Shown one piece after another: positions 1-7,784 of a stretch of DNA of 64,000 nt. The notes below the pieces were generated by a model that ran no database searches, had not been told where the DNA came from, and saw only the letters and a program-made list of their open reading frames with translations. Within the stretch, counting starts at the first letter, position 1. Each line of letters begins with the position of its first letter. The translations under genes and the position numbers were made by a program. The DNA is from Brucella tritici (GTDB lineage Bacteria > Pseudomonadota > Alphaproteobacteria > Rhizobiales > Rhizobiaceae): positions 248,001 to 312,000 of the forward strand of contig NZ_CADEAR010000001.1 of NCBI RefSeq assembly GCF_902825325.1, written 5' to 3'.

Positions 1-69
1 TTCCCCTGCCGGTTGCGTTGCTGCTTATCCGGCTTGTTTGTTTTCAAGCACGCTAACGGAGCAAAGGAT

Positions 70-143
70 CAACGAAAACGTCAATTCGGTATAGAAATGT
101 CCAGTAATCTGCGATAAACGCAATCAAACTGACGAAATCGTCA
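70..143. promoter_or_regulatory. Candidate Lrp operator: two related palindromes 60 bp apart
   Basis: A near-perfect palindrome, TGACGAAATCGTCA, lies at 130-143, just before the start codon of the Lrp-type gene. A related 14-mer, CAACGAAAACGTCA, at 70-83 matches it at 11 of 14 positions. Their starts are exactly 60 bp apart, close to six helical turns. Lrp/AsnC proteins commonly bind spaced repeats next to their own genes, so autoregulation is the simplest reading. The site could also serve a divergent gene to the left of the window. Confidence 0.5.
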
Positions 144-158
144 AATGGCGGTGTAGTG

Positions 159-575
159 ATGGATGATCTGGATCAGCGATTAATATCGGAACTGCGTATC
201 AATGCCCGTGCGTCCATCCCGACGCTTGCGAGCATTTTGGGGGTGGCGCGAGGCACGATCCAAAGCCGTATGGAACGTTTGATCGCATCAGGGGTCATTG
301 CAGGCTTTACAGTCAGATTGAAGGATCATGGCACCACCGACATGATCAGCGGTATCATGATGATCGAACTGACCGGGCGTAACATCAAAAGCGTGATAGC
401 GACTTTACGCAAGAATCCCGGCTTTTCCGCCGTGAACACCACGAATGGAACATGGGACCTGATCGCCGAGATTGAAGTCCCCAACATGAATGAGTTTCAC
501 CGGCTGGTAACAGGAATCCGCGCCATGGACGGGATCGCGAAGTCCGAGACGCACATTTTTCTCGGCCCCGCCTGA
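159..575 (+). CDS. Lrp/AsnC-family transcriptional regulator
   Basis: This 138-residue protein has the Lrp/AsnC layout. An N-terminal winged HTH (about residues 2-60, with DDLDQRLISELRINARAS and an IQSRMERL recognition helix) is followed by a RAM ligand-binding domain (about 65-138). Such proteins form dimers or octamers that sense amino acids. A GTG lies one codon upstream, but the ATG at 159 is preferred. The two-palindrome site just upstream suggests autoregulation. It is convergent with the next gene, so its likely target is itself or a gene left of the window. The ligand cannot be read from the sequence. Confidence 0.85.
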   Translation: MDDLDQRLISELRINARASIPTLASILGVARGTIQSRMERLIASGVIAGFTVRLKDHGTTDMISGIMMIELTGRNIKSVIATLRKNPGFSAVNTTNGTWDLIAEIEVPNMNEFHRLVTGIRAMDGIAKSETHIFLGPA

Positions 576-587
576 ACCTTCGAAGGT

Positions 588-1250
588 CTATTCCGCAGCT
601 TCTGCTACATAACCGAATTGCATGATGGCGTCCGGCGCAGCAACGCCCGGCAAAATACGACCGTCATCCACCGGTGAACCCATTTGAGTAGTCATAGGAA
701 TGACGCCTGCCCAGATTGGCAGGGCATAATCGGCGTCATCATCCTTCGGCGGACCGGAACGAACCTTTGCCGAGGCTTCTTTCAATTCCAGTTCCAGAAG
801 CATGGTGGCCTTCAGTTCCTTGGCCATCATCGGGCGCAGTCCCTCCCACCGACCAGGAAAAAGCCCGTTTACGAAACTGCGCAAGTGATGTTCCTTCGTC
901 GCGACATCCGAGATTTTACGCGCTGTCCCGAAAGCCATGACCGAGCGATAATTACAGGAATGATGAAACGCTGATCGGGCAAGGACCAGCCCATCGAGCA
1001 GTGTAAAGCTCACGCACACTTCTGCTTCGTCGCAGCTTTCCAGCATGCGGCTGGCGGATGATCCGTGCCAGTAAATGAAATTGCCTTCACGCCAGACCAG
1101 CGTTGGTGTGACATAGGGCGTTCCATTGAACACATAAGCCACATGCGCCAGAGGCTGAGCATCGATGATTGCGTGAACCGTGGCTGCATCATAGGCACCG
1201 CGCTCATGCATGCGCTTCACGCGGCTGCGTTCGGAAGGGGCTGTCGTCAT
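588..1250 (-). CDS. FMN-binding PNPOx-like (split beta-barrel) protein
   Basis: The 220-residue protein resembles the pyridoxamine 5'-phosphate oxidase-like flavin-binding family (NimA-like group). It has a hydrophobic beta-rich core (PLAHVAYVFNGTPYVTPTLV, then YWHGSSASRML) typical of the FMN site and a conserved SVMAFGTAR strand. The start at 1250 is chosen because AAGGAGA precedes it; the frame extends ten codons further to a TTG without a good ribosome site. It is divergent from a MocR regulator, a common pairing for this family, so that regulator probably controls it. The substrate is unknown; a reductase or oxidase of small molecules is likely. Confidence 0.75.
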   Translation of the reverse strand: MTTAPSERSRVKRMHERGAYDAATVHAIIDAQPLAHVAYVFNGTPYVTPTLVWREGNFIYWHGSSASRMLESCDEAEVCVSFTLLDGLVLARSAFHHSCNYRSVMAFGTARKISDVATKEHHLRSFVNGLFPGRWEGLRPMMAKELKATMLLELELKEASAKVRSGPPKDDDADYALPIWAGVIPMTTQMGSPVDDGRILPGVAAPDAIMQFGYVAEAAE

Positions 1251-1291
1251 GGCCGATATTTCTCCTTTATGTTTGGCCAAACTGCCGCCAT

Positions 1292-1315
1292 AGTGGTTTT
1301 GAGAAAATAACCACT
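1292..1315. promoter_or_regulatory. Candidate MocR operator between divergent genes
   Basis: A perfect 7-bp inverted repeat, AGTGGTT then AACCACT, is separated by 10 bp in the short gap between the PNPOx-like gene and the MocR gene. Its ends are 16 bp from the MocR start codon. Spaced half-sites in such gaps are usual for MocR regulators, so it is probably the operator for both genes. Confidence 0.5.
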
Positions 1316-1331
1316 TTCAACGAATACGATA

Positions 1332-2753
1332 ATGCCAATTTCCAATACGCTTCCGGAATTCGGGATCGATCGCGCCAGCGATGTCTCGCTTACTGCGCAA
1401 CTGGTCGGTCAGATAAGACAAGCGGTTTTGGCCGGACGCCTGAAACCCAATGCAAAACTGCCTTCTACCCGTGCCTTGTCTCTGGAACTCGGCCTGTCAC
1501 GAACAACCGTTCTTGCGGCATTCGACCAATTGATCGCCGAAGGCTATCTGGAAGGACGTCAAGGTTCCGGAACCCATGTCACCGCCGAACTTCCCGAAAC
1601 CAGCCTGACAGTCGACCAACCGCCCCTTCATACGATAGCCCAGCAGCGGTTACACCGTGAGGAAGCCAAAGCCTTCCGGCTCGGTATGTTCGATAGCGAT
1701 CATTTCCCGCACGACGAATGGGGCAAACTGTTAGGACGCATCTGGCGCAATCCCTCCCCTGATCTATTAAGCAGCGACGATGTGTTTGGCTTTCATCCTC
1801 TGCGGTCATCTTTGGCCCGTCATTTGCACGAATGGCGCGGTATGATTGTCTCACCGGAACAGATTATCATCACCAACGGCAGCGCAGACGCTCTTGGCCT
1901 TATCCGGGAAGCGCTGTTTGCGCCGGGTGACAGACTCTGGATGGAAGAACCCGGATATCCGCCTGCGCGCAAGATCCTAGGTACCAATGGCCTCGACATA
2001 ATAGCCGTTCCCGTCGATGTCGGCGGTCTCGATGTCTCGACGGGGCGAGATAAAGCCAGCGACGCACGCGGGGCGTTCGTCACACCGGCTCGACATCACC
2101 CGACAGGCGTAACCATGACGTTGGGTCGCCGTCTTGAATTGATTGCATGGGCAAGAGAGCGTGATGCTGTCATCATCGAGGACGATTACGACAGCGAACA
2201 CCGTTATATCGGCCAGCCCCTGCCGGCGTTGATGTCGCTGGACCCAGACCGTATTCTTTACATTGGAAGCTTTTCCAAGGTCTTTTCGCCACTCCTGCGG
2301 CTAGGCTTCCTGATCGTACCGGCACATATGACCGCTCAATTCAGAGCTTTGCGACAAACCCTGTTTCCTGCGCCGTCGCCACTGGCGCAGCCAGCATTGG
2401 CCAGCTTCATAGAAACGGGAGCCTTTGCGCAGCACATCAGGCGTATGCGTCGCATACATGCATCGCGGCGGCGTAAACTGATGGCAGCACTTGCCCCCGG
2501 AGAGCCGGAACTGTTCCGGATTGAGGCTCCTCCTGCTGGGCTTTCACTGCTTCTGGCTTTACCGGACGGGCAAAGCGATACACGTCTCGCAGGCATTCTG
2601 TCAGAGTCTGGCATTGAGGTTCATGCACTATCGACACTCTACACGAAACTGAAGCCGCGCCAGGGGCTTATCCTCGGCTTCTCAGGATTTGATGAAACCG
2701 TATTGGAGAATTCTGCAACAGCACTGATTAAAATTCTCGCGCAATCAAATTAG
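1332..2753 (+). CDS. MocR-type (GntR-aminotransferase fusion) transcriptional regulator
   Basis: The 473-residue protein joins an N-terminal GntR winged HTH (about residues 15-85, with KLPSTRALSLELGLSRTTV and EGYLEGRQGSGTHV) to a fold-type I aminotransferase domain (about 110-470). The PLP-binding lysine is visible as K316 in GSFSKVFSP, and the aspartate that contacts the pyridine ring lies in EDDYDSE. MocR proteins use the aminotransferase domain as a sensor of PLP or a PLP-amino acid adduct. The divergent FMN-binding gene, from a fold related to PNPOx, is the likely target. PdxR or GabR functions are possible, but neither gene context is present. Confidence 0.85.
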   Translation: MPISNTLPEFGIDRASDVSLTAQLVGQIRQAVLAGRLKPNAKLPSTRALSLELGLSRTTVLAAFDQLIAEGYLEGRQGSGTHVTAELPETSLTVDQPPLHTIAQQRLHREEAKAFRLGMFDSDHFPHDEWGKLLGRIWRNPSPDLLSSDDVFGFHPLRSSLARHLHEWRGMIVSPEQIIITNGSADALGLIREALFAPGDRLWMEEPGYPPARKILGTNGLDIIAVPVDVGGLDVSTGRDKASDARGAFVTPARHHPTGVTMTLGRRLELIAWARERDAVIIEDDYDSEHRYIGQPLPALMSLDPDRILYIGSFSKVFSPLLRLGFLIVPAHMTAQFRALRQTLFPAPSPLAQPALASFIETGAFAQHIRRMRRIHASRRRKLMAALAPGEPELFRIEAPPAGLSLLLALPDGQSDTRLAGILSESGIEVHALSTLYTKLKPRQGLILGFSGFDETVLENSATALIKILAQSN

Positions 2754-2868
2754 AGAGCGTGCATTAGCAATTTCGTAAACTTTGGATTCAGCATTTCCCG
2801 GTAAGCTTTGATTAGCAATTAGCTCAGAGGGAGCGTTGCAGCCCATTTGTTTTGCGTTACGGGTGCTC

Positions 2869-3936
2869 ATGCGTTCTTCGGTTGTATCAGTCATCGCCCT
2901 TGCCTGCGCCGCTTTGACGGGCTGTACGTCAAGTTCCGGCATCGACAGCATCATGCTCCAGTCGAAGACTTCGGCTGAGACAACGAGTTCGGTGGCTCGC
3001 CCGGTGCCGCCCGCTCCTCTGAGCGAAATGGCGAGCGCTTCGCAGCCGATGCCAGCAGCCCAACAGGAAGAAGTTCTGGCTTGGGCAGGCCCCATACCTG
3101 ATGCAGGCCCGTTCAAGGCAGAGCCGCCAGCCCGCATTACGCCGCAACCACAGCCGCAGGAACGCCCCCAGGCGCGCATCTCGCTTCCGAAGCCTGAAGT
3201 CGCAGCCTACCCGCCGGTACGCCTTACGCCGCAAGAACGCTCGAAAATCTACAGCCACCGTTTCCGCGATGCAAAACCGATCAATTTCGGACGCTCTTCG
3301 CCGCGCAAGCTGGCAGTTCACGGTGTGGACGTCTCGCGCTGGCAGGGTGATATCGACTGGGTGAAGCTGCGTACACAAGGTGCAAACTTCGCCTATATCA
3401 AGGCAACTGATGGCGGCGACCATCTCGATCCCATGTTCCGCAAGAACTGGCGAGAGGCGAAAGCCGCAGGCATCAAACGCGGTGCATACCACTTCTTCTA
3501 CTGGTGCCGCGTGGCAAGCCAGCAGGCCGACTGGTTTATCCGCAATGTTCCCAAGGAAGCCGATGCGCTTCCACCTGTCATCGATGTGGAATGGAACGGC
3601 GATTCCTCCTGCAAGCGGCGGCCTTCTCCGGCGCAGGTGCGGGAAAAGATGCAGGTCTTCATGGACAGGCTGGAACAGCACTACGGCAAGCGGCCAATCA
3701 TCTATACCGCGCCAGATTTCTATGACGACAATCTGAAAGGTGCCTTCACCAACTATCCATTCTGGCTACGTGCCGTCGCCCAACATCCGTCCAAGGTTTA
3801 TCCGGGGCGTCCATGGACCTTCTGGCAGTATTCAGGATCGGGGCTTTCGCAGGGTGTAAGCGAAAAGATTGACCTGAATGTCTTCCACGGCTCAGAGGAC
3901 GACTGGCACAGATGGCTGGCGCGCGCTGCCAGTTAA
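2869..3936 (+). CDS. Glycoside hydrolase family 25 lysozyme-like lipoprotein
   Basis: The 355-residue product starts with a lipoprotein signal peptide ending in the lipobox ALTGC, so it should be anchored in a membrane facing the periplasm. A Pro/Gln-rich linker (about residues 40-140) is followed by a GH25 domain (about 148-350). GH25 motifs are present: HGVDVSRWQG with D154, and the catalytic pair in VIDVEW (D239, E241). GH25 enzymes cleave the N-acetylmuramic acid-GlcNAc bond of peptidoglycan, so wall remodelling is likely. An in-frame TTG 33 nt upstream is less likely because the ATG at 2869 begins a canonical signal sequence. It stands alone and converges with metA. Confidence 0.88.
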   Translation: MRSSVVSVIALACAALTGCTSSSGIDSIMLQSKTSAETTSSVARPVPPAPLSEMASASQPMPAAQQEEVLAWAGPIPDAGPFKAEPPARITPQPQPQERPQARISLPKPEVAAYPPVRLTPQERSKIYSHRFRDAKPINFGRSSPRKLAVHGVDVSRWQGDIDWVKLRTQGANFAYIKATDGGDHLDPMFRKNWREAKAAGIKRGAYHFFYWCRVASQQADWFIRNVPKEADALPPVIDVEWNGDSSCKRRPSPAQVREKMQVFMDRLEQHYGKRPIIYTAPDFYDDNLKGAFTNYPFWLRAVAQHPSKVYPGRPWTFWQYSGSGLSQGVSEKIDLNVFHGSEDDWHRWLARAAS

Positions 3937-3944
3937 CCGCTCAA

Positions 3945-3975
3945 AACCCGGCGTGCAATATCGCCATGCCGGGTT
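3945..3975. terminator. Bidirectional terminator-like hairpin between GH25 gene and metA
   Basis: The arms AACCCGGCGTG (3945-3955) and CATGCCGGGTT (3965-3975) form an 11-bp stem with one G-T pair and a 9-nt loop. It sits between two convergent genes. There is no long T-tract on either side. Confidence 0.65.
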
Positions 3976-4006
3976 CGTTCATTTAGGCCGCGTCCGCTCC
4001 GTGCTC

Positions 4007-4927
4007 TTAGCGCTTCCCGATATTTTCCAGGTCGTAAGGCGTCGATTGATACATCTCGTTGATCCAGTTTCCAAAAAGAAGATGCGCGTGGCTGCGCCAG
4101 CGGTTTTCCGGCTGGCGCGTTGCGTCGTCTCCAGGGAAATAATTCGCCGGAACCTTTGTTTCAGGTTGGGCCTGAATGTCACGGAAATATTCGTCCGCCA
4201 GTGACGTCGTGTCATACTCCACGTGATTGAACATATGCAGTGAGCGATGACGCGGATCGTCCAACAGGCAAAGCCCCGTCTCTGGGCTATCGACCAGCAC
4301 CTTCAACTCGCTGTCGGACGGAATGTCGCTCTTGCGCACTTCGGTCCAGCGCGAAACCGGGATTTTGAAATCATCCGAAAAGCCGCGAAGGTAGGGAGAC
4401 GATGGCGCAAGGTTGCGTTGGCTATAGACGCCCGACGCCTTGCCCGGTAGTTCGTATTTGCCCATGCCGTGGAAATGATGAACGGCAGCTTGCGCAGCCC
4501 AGCAAATATTCAGTGTCCGATGCACATGGGTCTGTGTCCAGTCGAACACGCGTTGCATTTCGTCCCAATAGGTGACTTCCTCGAACTCAAGGCGTTCGAC
4601 CGGAGCCCCGGTGATGACAAAACCGTCAAAGCGTTGATCCTTCACATCTTCCCACGGCTGGTAGAAGGACAGCATGTGATCGGCAGGCGTGTGGCGCGCC
4701 ACATGGTTGGTGATACGAACAAGGGTCAACTCCACCTGCAACGGCGTTGCTCCGAGAAGCCGCGCAATCTGCGTCTCGGTGGTGACCTTGTTGGGCATCA
4801 GATTAAGAAGGCCGATCTTCAGCGGGCGAATATCCTGACGAACGGCATCTGCTTCACGCATGACCATGACGCCCTCGGACTGGAGAACACTGGTTGCTGG
4901 CAGATCGTCAGGAATTTTAATCGGCAT
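4007..4927 (-). CDS. metA: Homoserine O-acyltransferase MetA (probably acetyl-CoA-dependent)
   Basis: This 306-residue enzyme acylates homoserine at the first committed step of methionine synthesis. The family's catalytic set is intact: nucleophile C142 in ICWAAQA, and H235 with E237 in FNHVEYD. Residue 111 is glutamate ([12 protein letters not shown]). Published work on the MetA family links Glu111 to acetyl-CoA use and Gly111 to succinyl-CoA use, so this is more likely an O-acetyltransferase despite the usual succinyltransferase label. A SAM-I-like riboswitch and a hairpin over the ribosome site precede it, consistent with feedback from S-adenosylmethionine. Confidence 0.93.
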   Translation of the reverse strand: MPIKIPDDLPATSVLQSEGVMVMREADAVRQDIRPLKIGLLNLMPNKVTTETQIARLLGATPLQVELTLVRITNHVARHTPADHMLSFYQPWEDVKDQRFDGFVITGAPVERLEFEEVTYWDEMQRVFDWTQTHVHRTLNICWAAQAAVHHFHGMGKYELPGKASGVYSQRNLAPSSPYLRGFSDDFKIPVSRWTEVRKSDIPSDSELKVLVDSPETGLCLLDDPRHRSLHMFNHVEYDTTSLADEYFRDIQAQPETKVPANYFPGDDATRQPENRWRSHAHLLFGNWINEMYQSTPYDLENIGKR

Positions 4928-4928
4928 G

Positions 4929-4965
4929 TCGCGTCGGTCCCTAGTTTATGTTGGTGAGGACGCGA
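4929..4965 (-). promoter_or_regulatory. Hairpin enclosing the metA ribosome-binding site
   Basis: In the metA leader the sequence TCGCGTC (4965-4959, read on the minus strand) is perfectly complementary to GACGCGA (4935-4929), which ends one base before the ATG. The 23-nt loop holds the AGGGA ribosome site (4942-4938). Closing this stem would hide the initiation region, so it is a plausible translational OFF structure of the riboswitch upstream. Confidence 0.55.
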
Positions 4966-4994
4966 GTGGCTTTATCCGTATATTTGCCGGTTTG

Positions 4995-5077
4995 GCCACA
5001 TCCTCTCCTTGCAGAGAGTACCACCTTGCCCGGAGAGGCAGGTTGGCGTTGGGCGTCTCCCCAACTCTTGATGTGAC
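4995..5077 (-). ncRNA. SAM-I-like riboswitch aptamer upstream of metA
   Basis: Read on the minus strand, the element folds into the four-helix layout of the SAM-I/SAM-IV clan. P1 is GTCACATC with GATGTGGC. The junction after P1 is AAGAG, giving AUCAAGAG as in SAM-I. P2 is TTGGG/CCCAA with a GAGACG loop, so there is no kink-turn. P3 follows GCCAACC (compare GGCAACC) and pairs ACCTGCC with GGCAAGGT. A GGUGGUACUCUCUGCA segment (compare GGUGCUAAUUCCUGCA) leads into P4, CTCTC/GAGAG. The P1 3' strand GTGGC can instead pair with GCCAC at 4970-4966, a plausible switch. It is unlike SAM-II, the class usually reported before alphaproteobacterial metA. Confidence 0.75.
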
Positions 5078-5217
5078 GACACTTCTACTCAAACTCTTTG
5101 GGAGTGGCAATAGGGATTAAGTGTCACCTTAAAGTGTATGAGAAATTTCCGTTTCAGGCGTCGATCAATATGCGAATACTACACTCACAGACGCCGCGAA
5201 TTTGGATTGAATGGCCT

Positions 5218-5940
5218 TTAAGCGCGCGCGATTGCAGTTTTCAAAGCTCTAACGCGTTGAACGCATGTCCGAAATGATTGTTCAGCAGCAAAACCGAAGG
5301 CGATAGCACGAGGATCCTTCTCCTCGACCGGGACCCGGCATGAAGCATGAACTTCTGCGGCGCCAGTTGCCTCCATGATCCGTCCCACATTCTCAGCATT
5401 CACGCCGCTACCGGGCATAATGCTGATACCCTCGCCAGCGATTTCAGCTAGCCGCCGCAGTTTATCAAGCCCGTCCTCGGCGGTTTGTGACAGGCCGGAT
5501 GTCAGAATACGTTCAAAGCCGAGCGCAATTGCTTGCTGCAGCGCAATCTCCATATCGGGAACAAGATCGAATGCGCGATGGAGCGTTACTCCAAGGCCCT
5601 TTGCCTCTGCAATCAGTCTTTCCAGCATAACCGCATCGAGAGAGCCGTCGCTCAGCGATGCACCGACAACGACACCGGCCAAACCAGCATTTCTAGCGTT
5701 GCGAATATCAGCCAGCATTATGGCTTCATCTTCTGCCGAAAAGCAGAAGTTGCCCCCGCGCGGTCTGATCATTGCGTAAACCGGGATTGGTGCTTTCGAG
5801 GCAAGCTCAATCAACCCCAGCGAAGGGGTTAAGCCACCCAGCTCGAGCGCAGAGCAGAGCTCAATCCGATCAGCACCACCTTCAATTGCCGACCGCAAGC
5901 CATCGGCACTATCCACGCAGACCTCAAGTAGTGCGCTCAC
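5218..5940 (-). CDS. cutC: CutC-family TIM-barrel protein
   Basis: The 240-residue product matches the CutC family throughout: an N-terminal LLEVCVDSADGLRSA strand, GADRIELCSAL, IRPRGGNF, LHRAFDL, ILTSG and a PGSGVN motif. The family was named for copper homeostasis in E. coli, but a direct copper role is disputed and the fold suggests a sugar or small-molecule enzyme. Its start overlaps the stop of the ROK kinase by 4 bp, so the two are translationally coupled and may share a sugar-related task. The copper label should be held loosely. Confidence 0.85.
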   Translation of the reverse strand: MSALLEVCVDSADGLRSAIEGGADRIELCSALELGGLTPSLGLIELASKAPIPVYAMIRPRGGNFCFSAEDEAIMLADIRNARNAGLAGVVVGASLSDGSLDAVMLERLIAEAKGLGVTLHRAFDLVPDMEIALQQAIALGFERILTSGLSQTAEDGLDKLRRLAEIAGEGISIMPGSGVNAENVGRIMEATGAAEVHASCRVPVEEKDPRAIAFGFAAEQSFRTCVQRVRALKTAIARA

Positions 5941-6890
5941 GTCTGATGCCCCAATATTGCTGCCCCGACCAAACCGCCATCGCTGCCGAATATACCCGGA
6001 ACAACTAACGGCTTGTCTATCTTCCGCAGAATTCGAGCCCTGACCGCCTCATCGACTGCTGAGATCAATTCGGAAGCGGTAGCAAGTCCACCTCCAACCG
6101 GTATGATTGATGCGCCGGTTATGTTGACGACGGCAGCAAGCGGATCGGCAACCAACTGGAGATAGGCCGAAATTGTCCGTCTCGCCTCCGGTCTGCCTTC
6201 CAGCCATTCCTGCAGGATCGTATGGCTATTCGCGTCGATACTATTCAGAAGCTGGTGCAGCTTTTCGATCCCGCGTGCACCGCCGATCGTGTCGACACAA
6301 CCGCTTTGACCGCACCCGCAATCGAAGCGAGGAACCGACACTGTTTGCCCGTCTATTTCTACACACGTGTTGAGGATCGGGCCATGCCCCCATTCACCAG
6401 TCAAACCACCTTTACCGCGAACCAATTGACCGTCGATAACAAGCCCACCGCCGACGCCTGTTCCCAGCACTGCGCAAAAGACTATGTCATGTCCCTTACC
6501 CGCTCCTTCGATTGCCTCAGCAAGCGCCAGACAATCGGCATCATTGGCGGCAATTACCTGCCGTTGTAATCGCTCGCCGAGTTCAAAGCTTAGCCTGTGT
6601 CCGGTAATGCATGGGATATTTGCAGAGAAAGCGGTAGTTGTATCCGGATCAACTAATCCAGCGATGGAAAGTGCAAGTGGCCCCCTGTCGTCCGGTGCGT
6701 GGGTTCGGAGCGCAGTTTCCAATGCCCCGCCAAACTCATCCCAACTGTTGGCCGGCGTTGGCAGTTTTTCAAGCAGCTCGATATCGCCCGGATTGGCTGA
6801 GCGCGCCAGCCGAATGAAGGACCCGCCAACATCAGCGGCGAAAACTGTTCCAGCCCGTTGAGACTGACGCGTCCTTCTGTCGTGCATCAT
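5937..6890 (-). CDS. ROK-family sugar kinase (N-acetylglucosamine kinase-like)
   Basis: This 317-residue protein has the ROK layout. An N-terminal phosphate-binding motif, ADVGGSFIRLA (about residues 19-29), is followed by the catalytic ANDADCLALAEA and GTGVGGGLVIDGQL segments. The ROK zinc motif CGCGQSGC and the GEWGHGPI substrate loop are also present. ROK kinases with this motif set phosphorylate glucose, N-acetylglucosamine, N-acetylmannosamine or similar sugars. The exact sugar cannot be settled here; NagK-like is the best guess. It is the first gene of a two-gene operon with cutC. No sugar transporter lies beside it. Confidence 0.82.
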   Translation of the reverse strand: MMHDRRTRQSQRAGTVFAADVGGSFIRLARSANPGDIELLEKLPTPANSWDEFGGALETALRTHAPDDRGPLALSIAGLVDPDTTTAFSANIPCITGHRLSFELGERLQRQVIAANDADCLALAEAIEGAGKGHDIVFCAVLGTGVGGGLVIDGQLVRGKGGLTGEWGHGPILNTCVEIDGQTVSVPRFDCGCGQSGCVDTIGGARGIEKLHQLLNSIDANSHTILQEWLEGRPEARRTISAYLQLVADPLAAVVNITGASIIPVGGGLATASELISAVDEAVRARILRKIDKPLVVPGIFGSDGGLVGAAILGHQT

Positions 6891-6970
6891 TGATCATCCG
6901 CCGATACGTTTCGATGTTCCATCCAATCATCGTAAATGTAACGGCAGTCAATCGGGAGGCACAATCTATC

Positions 6971-7747
6971 CTACGGTTTCGAGGCAACAAGCGAGATGTT
7001 CACGCCTTGCGGGTCCTTGCATTGAACAACCCATTCGCCGTTGGGCACTTGCATCGGCTCTTGCAAAACGGCTCCACCGAGAGACTTGACCCTGCTGGCA
7101 GCATCCTTCACGCCATCGACCATGAAGTAGAAACCCCAGCCGACGCGAGTACCAGGAGGCGCGGTCATGATACCGCCATGATCGGCGCCATCGACACTGA
7201 ACACCTTGTAGTTCCCCATAGGCCCCATGTCGAAGTTGCGTGAGAGCTTCCAGCCGAAAACCTTCTCGTAGAAAGGAAATACTGTCTCGCCGTTCTGGGC
7301 GTAGAGTTCGTGCCAGCCCGGATGTCCCGGTTTGCGCGAACCGAAGTCGGCCGGTGGCGGCATTTCGTCTTTCGGCTCAAAAAGTGCAAAGACACCACCT
7401 TGTGGGTCCGACACAATCGCAAATCGCCCGATGTTCGGAATATCTTGCGCAGCTCTGAGAACTTTGCCGCCCTCCGCCTCAACTTTCCGGGCGTAGTCAT
7501 CAGCATTTGCCACGCCGACATAGCCGATCCAACCGGGCTCGCCGCCGCAGTCCTCTTTGGGCATGTCGGCCATCGACATCATGCCCGCAATCATGCATCC
7601 GGGCACTTCAAACAACGTATATTTCATGCCGGGGACGCCGGCGTCTTTTGCCGTCCAGCCGACGACTTTTGTATAAAAATCCTGTGCCTTGTCAGCATCT
7701 GTTGTCATCAATTCGTACCAGACGAACGGAGAAGAGCCGTTTTTCAT
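6971..7747 (-). CDS. Two-domain VOC (glyoxalase-like) protein
   Basis: The 258-residue protein contains two tandem VOC (vicinal oxygen chelate) domains, about residues 5-125 and 140-257. Each has an entry strand (VWYELMTTDADKAQDFY; GWHELYAQNGETVFPFY) and a closing DPQG strand near VFALFEP or VNISLVA. VOC proteins include glyoxalases, dioxygenases and resistance proteins. A GGGAG site precedes the ATG. It is downstream of the DUF899 gene on the same strand with a 37-bp gap, so both should be in one MarR-controlled operon. The substrate is unknown. Confidence 0.85.
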   Translation of the reverse strand: MKNGSSPFVWYELMTTDADKAQDFYTKVVGWTAKDAGVPGMKYTLFEVPGCMIAGMMSMADMPKEDCGGEPGWIGYVGVANADDYARKVEAEGGKVLRAAQDIPNIGRFAIVSDPQGGVFALFEPKDEMPPPADFGSRKPGHPGWHELYAQNGETVFPFYEKVFGWKLSRNFDMGPMGNYKVFSVDGADHGGIMTAPPGTRVGWGFYFMVDGVKDAASRVKSLGGAVLQEPMQVPNGEWVVQCKDPQGVNISLVASKP

Positions 7748-7784
7748 TGAAAGTACTCCCTTGGATTATTTCGCGGGCGAATGA

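Noticed and set aside
4928-5100. SAM-II riboswitch before metA
   Set aside because: The expected SAM-II loop and GCUAAAAAGGG-type tail are absent; the visible helices fit the SAM-I/IV layout instead.
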